DNA of 64,000 nt from CAG-217 sp963605415 (lineage in GTDB: Bacteria > Bacillota > Clostridia > Oscillospirales > Acutalibacteraceae). Below the pieces are notes generated by a model, which saw nothing but the letters and a program-made list of their open reading frames with translations, did no database searches and had not been told where the DNA came from. Below, in pieces: positions 58,141 through 64,000 of the stretch (position 1 is the first letter of the stretch; each line of letters begins with the position of its first letter). Both the position numbers and the translations under genes were made by a program. The DNA lies in contig CAVCUL010000002.1 of the NCBI GenBank assembly GCA_963605415.1, forward strand, positions 62,001-126,000. The letters run 5' to 3'.

Positions 58141-59565
58141 ATGAAAAAAACAAAGATTATTTGCACGCTGGGTCCGGCTACGGATGAGGACCAGGTGCTG
58201 GCGGATATGATTCGTGCCGGTATGGATGTGGCGCGATTTAATTTCAGTCACGGCGATTATGATACCCAGTCTCAGCGGTTGGAACAACTGGTGCGGGTGC
58301 GTGAAGAGTTGGGCGTGCCGGTGGCTACCCTGTTGGATACCAAGGGTCCGGAAATTCGTACCGGCGATTTTGAAGATCCGGACGGTGTGGTGATCCGTAA
58401 AGGCGATACCTTTACGCTGACTACGCAAAAATGCCTGGGCGACGCCAAGCACTGCTATGTGAACTATCCCGGGCTGGTGGACGATGTAAAAGTGGGCACT
58501 TCCATTCTGATTAACGACGGTCTGATTGCCATGGAAGTGACGGAGCTGCGCCGGGACGAGATCGTATGCCGGGTTACGGACGGCGGTCTGCTGACCAACA
58601 AAAAGGGCGTGAATGTGCCGGATATCAGCCTGAATATGCCTTACCTGTCTCCGGCGGATATGCAGGATTTGGAATTCGGTGCGACCCATGACTTTGATTT
58701 TATTGCTGCGTCTTTTGTGCGTACCGCAGGGGATGTGATCTACCTGCGCAACTTCTGCCAGGCTTTGGGCTGGAACGATGTGCGCATTATTGCCAAGATT
58801 GAAAATATGGAGGGCGTTAATAACATTGACGCCATTATTGAAGCGGCGGACGGCATTATGGTGGCCCGCGGCGATATGGGCGTAGAGATACCCTTTGAGC
58901 GGATCCCTGCCATTCAAAAGATGATTATTCATAAGGTATACTCCGCCGGTAAGGTGGTGGTGACCGCCACCCAGATGCTGGAGTCCATGATTACCAATCC
59001 CCGTCCTACCCGAGCAGAAATCACCGATGTGGCCAACGCTATTTATGACGGTACCTCTGCCATTATGCTCAGCGGCGAGACGGCGATGGGCGCCCACCCG
59101 GTTGAGTCGGTACAGACTATGGCGTCTATTGCTGCGACCACAGAGGAGGACATTGATTACAAGGTGCGCTTTTCCAATGTGTATCCGGTGCCGCTGACCA
59201 AGAATATCACTTCTGCCATCGGCCACGCCACGGTGACCACCGCCCATGACCTGGGCGCTGCCGCCATTGTAACGGTGACCCAGAGCGGCACCACCGCCCG
59301 TATGATCTCCAAGTACCGCCCGGATGTGCCTATTATCGGTGCTACCACGGAGGAGAAGGTGCTGCGCCAACTGATGCTCAGCTGGGGTGTGGTGCCGGTG
59401 CGTTGCGTGCGCCAGGATAATACGGACGCCCTGTTTGACCACGCGGTGGAGGTGGGCCGCACCACCGGCCTGATCCACCCGGACGATATTGTGGTCATTA
59501 CCGCCGGTATTCCCCTGGGTGCCAGCGGCACCACCAATATGCTGAAAGTACAGACGGTGCGATGA
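58141..59565 (+). CDS. pyk: Pyruvate kinase
   Basis: A 474-residue glycolytic enzyme that makes pyruvate and ATP from phosphoenolpyruvate. Seen are KKTKIICTLGPAT at the start, MDVARFNFSHGDY, LLDTKGPEIRTG, the catalytic lysine in RIIAKIENMEGV (about 220), MVARGDMGVEIP and the substrate loop TATQMLESMITNPRPTRAE (about 280). The C-terminal regulatory domain is of normal size, without the extra PEP-utiliser-like domain found in some Firmicutes. AAGGAG stands 9 nt before the ATG. Its product pyruvate feeds the PFL at 9.7 kb. The stop overlaps the GNAT start in ATGA. Confidence 0.97.
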   Translation: MKKTKIICTLGPATDEDQVLADMIRAGMDVARFNFSHGDYDTQSQRLEQLVRVREELGVPVATLLDTKGPEIRTGDFEDPDGVVIRKGDTFTLTTQKCLGDAKHCYVNYPGLVDDVKVGTSILINDGLIAMEVTELRRDEIVCRVTDGGLLTNKKGVNVPDISLNMPYLSPADMQDLEFGATHDFDFIAASFVRTAGDVIYLRNFCQALGWNDVRIIAKIENMEGVNNIDAIIEAADGIMVARGDMGVEIPFERIPAIQKMIIHKVYSAGKVVVTATQMLESMITNPRPTRAEITDVANAIYDGTSAIMLSGETAMGAHPVESVQTMASIAATTEEDIDYKVRFSNVYPVPLTKNITSAIGHATVTTAHDLGAAAIVTVTQSGTTARMISKYRPDVPIIGATTEEKVLRQLMLSWGVVPVRCVRQDNTDALFDHAVEVGRTTGLIHPDDIVVITAGIPLGASGTTNMLKVQTVR

Positions 59566-60050
59566 GCCGCTTGCGCTTTTTCACCGCCCAGGACCCGGAT
59601 ATGGCCCGGGTGCGCACCATTCGCCGACAGGTGTTTGTGCAGGACCTGGGTGTGCCGGAGCAGCAGGAGTTTGACGCGGCGGACCTGCCGGGGGCTGATA
59701 CCGTTTATGCGCTGCTGACCGCAGAGGGCAGCCCCCTGGGCACCGGCCGTCTGCAAGGGGCGGCGGAGGATTATAAAATCGGGCGCATTGCCTTTTTGCC
59801 CGCTGCCAGAGGGCAGGGGAGCGGCCGCCGACTGGTGACGGCGCTGGTGCGCCGTGCTGCTGAGCAAGGCGCTGACCGCGTGCCGGTGGACGCGCGGCTG
59901 GAGGCTGTTGGCTTTTATGAAAAGCTGGGGTTCACACCCTGCGGAGAGCCGTTTATGCAGCGGGGTATGCGCCATTTGCCGATGGAATTGACCGGGGCGG
60001 CACTGTGCCGCCTGTTGGGAGAGAACGACCATGACGAAAAAGAAAAATAA
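59562..60050 (+). CDS. GNAT-family N-acetyltransferase (YjcF/ElaA-like)
   Basis: A 162-residue acetyltransferase. The N-terminal RTIRRQVFVQDLGVPEQQEFD is typical of the YjcF/ElaA branch. The acetyl-CoA loop is IAFLPAARGQGSGRRLV (about 77-93; pattern Q/RxxGxG/A), followed by ARLEAVGFYEKLGF. It transfers an acetyl group from acetyl-CoA to an amine; the acceptor is not known. It overlaps pyk by 4 nt and mltG by 20 nt, so it sits in one transcript with them, although no functional connection is evident. Confidence 0.85.
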   Translation: MSRLRFFTAQDPDMARVRTIRRQVFVQDLGVPEQQEFDAADLPGADTVYALLTAEGSPLGTGRLQGAAEDYKIGRIAFLPAARGQGSGRRLVTALVRRAAEQGADRVPVDARLEAVGFYEKLGFTPCGEPFMQRGMRHLPMELTGAALCRLLGENDHDEKEK

Positions 60051-61071
60051 GTCCCTGCGTATTCTGCTGCCGCTATTGCTGATCGCAGCGCTGGTGGCAG
60101 CGGGCTTGTATGCTTACAACCTGGTGCGCACGGATGTGGCCGGGGAGCGGGGCAGCAGCGCCAAGTACACGCTGGTGATCGAGGACAACGATTTTGCCTA
60201 CGAGATCGGCGCCAAGCTGAAAAACGCCGGTATGATCAAAAGCGACACGGTGTGGACCTGGTGGATGGACCGCAATTACCCGGATTTTACATACTATAAC
60301 GGCGAGTATTACCTGAACGCCGGTATGAGCTATCAGGACCTGGCGGAGAAGCTGCAAAACCCGGACATCAGCCATAAGAAGGTGAAGGTCACCATTCCCG
60401 AGGGCTACACGGTGTTTGACATTGCGTCTACCCTGGAGAAGAAGAATGTGTGCAGCGCCGCGGATTTCTTAAAGGCGTGCAGCACCACCGAGGGCTACGA
60501 TTACGACTGGCTGGCGGACTTCCCCAAGAACGACCCCAATGTGGGCTATATTTTGGAGGGCTTTTTGTTCCCGGCTACTTATGACTTTGGGGAGAACTCC
60601 AAGGCTGCGGATATTGCGGACGCGATGTTGGAGGCCTTTGACCAGCGGATTACCGATGAGATGAAAGCCTATTGCAAGCAGCGGGGCTACACCCTTTACC
60701 AGTTTGTGACTCTGTGCTCCATTGTGCAAAAGGAGGCACTGAGCCAGTCCAGTCAGGGTAAGATTGCTTCCGTGCTGGAAAATCGGCTGGATAAGGGTAT
60801 GAAGATCGAGTGCGATGTGACCTACTATTACGCCAAGACCCTGCGGGATCACGGCTTTTCCCAGTCGGTTTATGACGCCTACTACACCTACCGCTGCCCC
60901 GGCCTGCCTGCCGGTCCCATTGCCAACCCGGGCACGGAAATTATGACCGCCACCGTGGAACACCCCAGTACCGATTATTTGTACTTTTTCTCGGACCTGA
61001 AAGGGGACTTCCACTTTGCCGCGACTTATGATGAGTTTGAGAGTCTAAAGGCAAAATACCCCTGGCAATGA
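60031..61071 (+). CDS. mltG: Endolytic murein transglycosylase MltG (YceG-like)
   Basis: A 346-residue membrane protein with one N-terminal span (ILLPLLLIAALVAAGLYAYNL) and an extracellular YceG domain. Conserved are VTIPEGYTVFDIASTLEKK, LEGFLFPATYDF, CSIVQKEALSQ with the catalytic Glu (about 235), SVLENRLDKGMKIECDVTYYYA and CPGLPAGPIANPGTEIMTA. MltG cleaves newly made glycan strands and so limits their length during peptidoglycan growth. It starts inside the GNAT gene. It is slightly shorter than in E. coli but complete in the catalytic part. Confidence 0.92.
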   Translation: MTKKKNKSLRILLPLLLIAALVAAGLYAYNLVRTDVAGERGSSAKYTLVIEDNDFAYEIGAKLKNAGMIKSDTVWTWWMDRNYPDFTYYNGEYYLNAGMSYQDLAEKLQNPDISHKKVKVTIPEGYTVFDIASTLEKKNVCSAADFLKACSTTEGYDYDWLADFPKNDPNVGYILEGFLFPATYDFGENSKAADIADAMLEAFDQRITDEMKAYCKQRGYTLYQFVTLCSIVQKEALSQSSQGKIASVLENRLDKGMKIECDVTYYYAKTLRDHGFSQSVYDAYYTYRCPGLPAGPIANPGTEIMTATVEHPSTDYLYFFSDLKGDFHFAATYDEFESLKAKYPWQ

Positions 61072-61137
61072 TGGACTTTTGGCGATTATCACCAAAGAAC
61101 GGCGCGAAAGTTTGGAGAAAGTGCCAAGGGCTTTTCG

Positions 61138-61167
61138 TTGACGGCGAAATTGAAAATATGGTAAAAT
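61138..61167 (+). promoter_or_regulatory. Promoter of the secreted FN3 protein gene
   Basis: TTGACG (61138-61143), 18-nt spacer, TAAAAT (61162-61167). Immediately behind it 61168-61178 and 61184-61194 form an 11-bp hairpin with one G-T pair and a 5-nt loop, followed by ATTTATTA; it may be a 5' mRNA hairpin or a weak mltG terminator. Confidence 0.5.
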
Positions 61168-61231
61168 AAGTGTGTCCCCCGGTGGGACGCACTTATTTAT
61201 TACCTTCAATGAGAAGAAAGCGAGGATTTTT

Positions 61232-62302
61232 ATGAAAAAGGTACTTTCCACCCTGCTGGCTGTACTGCTGGCTGTGACCATGCTCACCGGCATGGCGATC
61301 CCTGCCCAGGCAGCGGAGAACGACATCTTCAACCCCGGCGTGCTGGAGCTGGACGGCAGTGCTAAGTTTACGATTAGTTCGCATGCAGATTCGGCATATT
61401 TTTCTTTCACACCGGAAAAGAATGGCAGTTACGAATTCCGTATAAAAAGCAGTAAACTGAAATCCATTTATATGGATTTGGTTATTGCAGACAACTATAT
61501 GAATGATTTGGCTGCTACGGACATGTTGGAGGCTGCCGAATATACGGATCCTACGGATACGATTTGTGTTGCAAAAACCCTGGAAGCTGGGGAAAGATAC
61601 ATGATTTATGCTGTTGCGTACAACGCAAAGGATCTTTCAAAGGCTGTGGAATTCACTTTGAATGCGAATACACATACCCACGATACTACCCAAGGTAAGA
61701 GTGCTGCTACCAAGTATGAGGATGGGCAGGAGTACAAGCTTTGCAAGTACTGCGATGAATATAAAGGCTACAATAACTCGTATCGTGCTTACGAGATCGT
61801 TGAACTGAATAAGACTTCCTATACTTATGACGGCAAAGAGAAAAAGCCCGGCGTGACTGTAATGGATTGGTGGAGTGAACCCATCTCCAAGAGCGAGTAC
61901 ACCGTGACTCGCCCCAAGAGCGCCAAGAATGTGGGCAAGTACACCGTGACCATCAAGTTTAAGAACCACTATGCCGGTACGGAGAAGCGCACCTTTACCA
62001 TCAATCCCAAGGGCACTTCCGTCAGCAAGGTGACCAGCCCCAAGAAAGCCCAGCTGAAAGTGACCTGGAAGAAACAGGCCACCCAGACCACCGGCTATCA
62101 GGTGCAGTACAGTACGGACAAGAACTTCAAAAAGGGCAACAAGACCGTGACCGTAAAGGGCGCCAAGACCACCTCCAAGACCATTTCCAAGCTCACCAAG
62201 GGCAAGAAATACTATGTGCGGGTGCGCACCTATAAGACGGTGAGTAAGACCAACTTCTACTCCGGCTGGAGCAAGAGTAGCTCTGTCACCGTGAAAAAAT
62301 AA
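61232..62302 (+). CDS. Secreted protein with C-terminal fibronectin type III domain
   Basis: A 356-residue secreted protein. The start ATG 61232 follows GCGAGG by 7 nt and begins a classic signal peptide (MKKVLSTLLAVLLAVTML...AQAAEN). Parts: a bacterial pre-peptidase-C-like beta domain (FTISSHADSAYFSFTPEKNG, about 48-160), a small Cys pair CKYCDEYKG (about 188) as in surface proteins of gut Firmicutes, an MBG-like strand domain (ELNKTSYTYDGKEKKPGVTV, about 210-270) and a type III fibronectin domain (LKVTWKKQATQTTGYQVQYS to SGWSKSSSVTVKK, about 280-356). There is no catalytic or anchoring signal. Adhesion or matrix binding is possible, but not shown. Confidence 0.8.
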   Translation: MKKVLSTLLAVLLAVTMLTGMAIPAQAAENDIFNPGVLELDGSAKFTISSHADSAYFSFTPEKNGSYEFRIKSSKLKSIYMDLVIADNYMNDLAATDMLEAAEYTDPTDTICVAKTLEAGERYMIYAVAYNAKDLSKAVEFTLNANTHTHDTTQGKSAATKYEDGQEYKLCKYCDEYKGYNNSYRAYEIVELNKTSYTYDGKEKKPGVTVMDWWSEPISKSEYTVTRPKSAKNVGKYTVTIKFKNHYAGTEKRTFTINPKGTSVSKVTSPKKAQLKVTWKKQATQTTGYQVQYSTDKNFKKGNKTVTVKGAKTTSKTISKLTKGKKYYVRVRTYKTVSKTNFYSGWSKSSSVTVKK

Positions 62303-62310
62303 GAAAACCG

Positions 62311-62339
62311 TTGACAAATCCGCGCGGGTGTGGTAAACT
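62311..62339 (+). promoter_or_regulatory. infC operon promoter
   Basis: TTGACA (62311-62316), 17-nt spacer, TAAACT (62334-62339). The predicted leader before infC is about 150 nt. Confidence 0.75.
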
Positions 62340-62422
62340 ATTGCCACAACAAAGCAGAACGACCCTGTTCTCCCCTCCCGCTGCGGCAAAGAGGGCAATC
62401 TTCAATTCCTGAGATTTTAGAG

Positions 62423-62452
62423 AAGTGCGGGCGTTTTGCGTCCGCACTTTTT
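62423..62452 (+). terminator. Leader terminator (attenuator) ahead of infC
   Basis: AAGTGCGG (62423-62430) and CCGCACTT (62442-62449) form an 8-bp stem followed by TTTTT overlap. Being between promoter and infC, it is probably a regulated attenuator; L20-binding leaders regulate this operon in other Firmicutes, but the specific L20 motif is not identified here. Confidence 0.7.
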
Positions 62453-62493
62453 GGCTTTTCAGCCGGTGCAACTTTATCAAAGAGGTGTTATTT

Positions 62494-63018
62494 ATCAGCA
62501 GAGAAAAGGACACAGTCCAACTCAACGAACAAATTCGGGATAAAGAACTTCGTATCGTCTCCGCCGACGGCGAGCAGTTGGGGATCATGAGCGCCCGTGA
62601 CGCGCAAAAGATTGCCGATGATCGCGGTCTGGATCTGGTGAAGATCGCTCCCCAGGCCAAGCCCCCGGTCTGCAAGATCATGGATTACAGCAAGTACCGT
62701 TACGAGCAGGCCAAGCGGGAGAAAGAAAACCGCAAGAACCAGAAGATCGTGGAAACAAAAGAAATTCGCTTGTCCCTGAAGATCGACATCGGTGACTTCA
62801 ACACCAAGCTCAACCATGCCAAAAAGTTCTTAGAGGCCGGCAACAAGCTGAAGGTATCTATCCGCCTGCGCGGGCGGGAGATGGCCCACTCTGACCTGGG
62901 CGTTGCCACCATGCAGCGCTTTGCCGAGGGGATCGGCGAGCTGGGCTCTGTTGACAAGCAACCCAAACTGGAGGGCAGACAGATCCTGATGTTTATGTCC
63001 CCCAAGGCAGCAAAGTAA
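62494..63018 (+). CDS. infC: Translation initiation factor IF-3, with a probable ATC start
   Basis: IF-3 keeps ribosomal subunits apart and checks start codons. The N-domain (VQLNEQIRDKELRIVSADGEQLGIMS), linker (YRYEQAKREKENRKNQKIVE) and C-domain (RLSLKIDIGDFNTKLNHAKKFL; LRGREMAHSDLG) are complete. No ATG precedes the domain. An ATC at 62494 follows AGAGG (62481-62485) by 8 nt and gives 174 residues (ISREKDTVQLNEQ...), the usual size. A non-standard start is a known feature of infC, used for autoregulation because IF-3 rejects such codons. An in-frame GTG at 62485 overlaps the ribosome binding site and is less likely. rpmI and rplT follow. Confidence 0.9.
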   Translation: MSREKDTVQLNEQIRDKELRIVSADGEQLGIMSARDAQKIADDRGLDLVKIAPQAKPPVCKIMDYSKYRYEQAKREKENRKNQKIVETKEIRLSLKIDIGDFNTKLNHAKKFLEAGNKLKVSIRLRGREMAHSDLGVATMQRFAEGIGELGSVDKQPKLEGRQILMFMSPKAAK

Positions 63019-63042
63019 ATTCACAAAACGGAGGAATAGATT

Positions 63043-63240
63043 ATGCCTAAAATCAAAACGCACAGCGGCGCAAAAAAGCGCTTCAAGACCACCAAAAGCG
63101 GCAAGGTAAAGCGTGCCCACGCTTACACCTCCCACATTTTGACCAAGAAGTCCACTAAGCGCAAGAGAAACCTGCGCAAGACTGCCGTTGCAGATGTGAC
63201 CAACCAGAAGCAGTGCAAGCGCCTGGTGCCCTACAAATAA
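63043..63240 (+). CDS. rpmI: 50S ribosomal protein L35
   Basis: A 65-residue, very basic protein: MPKIKTHSGAKKRFKTT at the start, then KSGKVKRAHAYTSHIL and KSTKRKRNLRKTAVA. Length and sequence are those of bacterial L35, a structural protein of the large subunit. GGAGG lies 9 nt before the ATG. It stands 24 nt after infC and 40 nt before rplT in the conserved order. Confidence 0.97.
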   Translation: MPKIKTHSGAKKRFKTTKSGKVKRAHAYTSHILTKKSTKRKRNLRKTAVADVTNQKQCKRLVPYK

Positions 63241-63280
63241 GAGACAACGCGTTTTATCAGAATATCGGAGGTAAGAAAGA

Positions 63281-63634
63281 ATGGCTAGAATTAAAGGCGC
63301 TATGGCGACCCGCAAAAGAAGAAAGAAAGTATTAAAGGCTGCAAAGGGTTATTACGGCGGCAAGCACCGTCTGTTTAAGACTGCAAAGCAGGCTGTGATG
63401 AAGAGCGGCCAGTACGCTTACATCGGCCGTAAGCAGAAGAAGAGAGATTTCCGCAGAATGTGGATCACCCGTATCTCTGCTGCCTGCAAGGCAAACGGCA
63501 TGAACTACTCCACCTTTATGAACGGTCTGAAGAAGGCCGGCGTGGACCTGAACAGAAAGATGCTGTCTGAGATCGCCATCGCCGATCCGGCGGGCTTCAC
63601 CGCTCTGACCGAGACCGCTAAGGCTGCTCTGTAA
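63281..63634 (+). CDS. rplT: 50S ribosomal protein L20
   Basis: A 117-residue basic protein with MARIKGAMATRKRRKKVLKA, KGYYGGKHRLFKTAKQAVMK and FRRMWITRISAACKANGMNY. L20 binds 23S rRNA early in large-subunit assembly and represses its own operon by binding the mRNA leader in Bacillus and E. coli. GGAGG stands 12 nt before the ATG (TCGGAGGTAAGAAAGA). Last gene of the operon. Confidence 0.97.
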   Translation: MARIKGAMATRKRRKKVLKAAKGYYGGKHRLFKTAKQAVMKSGQYAYIGRKQKKRDFRRMWITRISAACKANGMNYSTFMNGLKKAGVDLNRKMLSEIAIADPAGFTALTETAKAAL

Positions 63635-63646
63635 GAATTGCAAATG

Positions 63647-63686
63647 ACGGACTGTACCCTTTCGGGTGCGGTCCGTTTTGTCTTTT
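63647..63686 (+). terminator. Terminator of infC-rpmI-rplT
   Basis: ACGGAC...TACCC (63647-63659) pairs with GGGT...GTCCGT (63664-63676) around a TTTC loop, then TTTGTCTTTT. Confidence 0.85.
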
Positions 63687-63689
63687 AGC

Positions 63690-63722
63690 TTGCGGATCGA
63701 TGTGGGCATCGATCCCTACAAC
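63690..63722 (+). repeat. Short dispersed palindromic repeat, copy 3
   Basis: GCGGATCGATGTGGGCATCGATCCCTACAA, matching the copy at 48483 in the core CGATGTGGGCATCG and in the trailing CCCTACA. Confidence 0.6.
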
Positions 63723-63736
63723 TGTTTAACCTTTCT

Positions 63737-63901
63737 GCCTCCCTTGCAAAGGGTGACTCCCCGCAGTGCGGGGAGATGTCGCGCAGCGACAGAGGGGACG
63801 GGCGCCGGTTAGGCGGAAGCGGCGCAGCCGCAGGGGGGATTGCGCCGAATAATCCCTCCGTCAATGCCTGCGGCATTGCCACCTCCCTTTACAAGGGAGG
63901 C
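63737..63901. repeat. Small non-coding inverted-repeat element (MITE-like)
   Basis: About 165 nt bounded by GCCTCCCTTGCAAAGGG on the left and its complement CCTCCCTTTACAAGGGAGGC on the right. Inside are several short palindromes (CTCCCCGCAGTGCGGGGAG, GTCGCGCAGCGAC, AATGCCTGCGGCATT) and a GAGGGG/CCCTCC inner pair as in the DUF559 element at 5979-6430. It has no coding capacity. The last 99 nt of the window (63902-64000) show no recognisable gene. Confidence 0.6.
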
Positions 63902-64000
63902 AAATTGGTTATAAATCCAATATGTCTTGGTTCACCAATGATCGTGATTTTTGAAAAAAGGCAAAATTTTTTGCCTTTGGGTGTTGCACTTTTTTGCGTT

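Noticed and set aside
1..64000. tRNA, rRNA or other stable RNA genes
   Set aside because: No cloverleaf with a GGTTCGAATCC-type arm and no rRNA sequence was noticed on either strand by reading; a tRNA search tool was not available.

Overview
The window reads as chromosome of a strictly anaerobic, fermentative, Gram-positive bacterium of the gut Clostridia (Oscillospirales/Ruminococcaceae-like). Supporting signs are pyruvate formate-lyase with its activase, a 2-hydroxyacyl-CoA dehydratase cluster, a flavodiiron protein, lactaldehyde reductase, an infC-rpmI-rplT operon, good AGGAGG-type ribosome binding sites and consensus TTGACA/TATAAT promoters. The taxon is inferred from gene content only. 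Most of the window is GC-rich with G/C-ending codons; the stretch 13.5-42.8 kb is clearly AT-richer and looks foreign.

Layout. 1-3508: a 2-hydroxyacyl-CoA dehydratase-type operon (two dehydratase-family proteins, activase, tiny membrane protein, CO-dehydrogenase/acetyl-CoA-synthase-like protein). 3514-5948: membrane-anchored GH51 arabinofuranosidase. 5979-6430: a DUF559 gene between terminal inverted repeats. 6454-7966 (minus): flavodiiron protein followed by an amidohydrolase remnant. 8094-9242 (minus): fucO, divergent from pflB-pflA (9754-12764). 12984-13400 (minus): a frameshifted TetR remnant.

13534-42764 is the most unusual region: one roughly 29-kb, same-strand run of 13 genes. All products are exported. 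Nine are tandem paralogues of about 745-770 residues, each with a signal peptide, a helical ectodomain, two membrane segments around a variable coiled-coil loop, a beta-module domain and a C-terminal membrane anchor with a basic tail. They are accompanied by a smaller relative, a right-handed beta-helix protein, a 1559-residue protein built from the same modules, and a soluble protein made of two copies of another domain. Most paralogue junctions overlap by exactly 8 nt, and blocks of near-identical DNA are shuffled among copies. I do not recognise the system; its repeats resemble MABP/beta-prism repeats.

42955-46025 (minus): a thiamine/pyrimidine-precursor ABC transporter with a thiamine-binding protein, under a THI-box-like leader in which only half of the TPP aptamer is recognisable. 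46022-48267 (minus): serC-serA. 48644-51696 (minus): GPH sugar symporter and GH30 lipoprotein; with the GH51 enzyme this suggests arabinogalactan-type glycan use. 51896-57344: an overlapping operon of HAD phosphatase, small membrane protein, large subtilase surface protein and DUF523 protein. Then come a lipoprotein, pyk-GNAT-mltG, a secreted fibronectin-III protein and infC-rpmI-rplT. The window ends in a small non-coding repeat whose ends match those of the DUF559 element.
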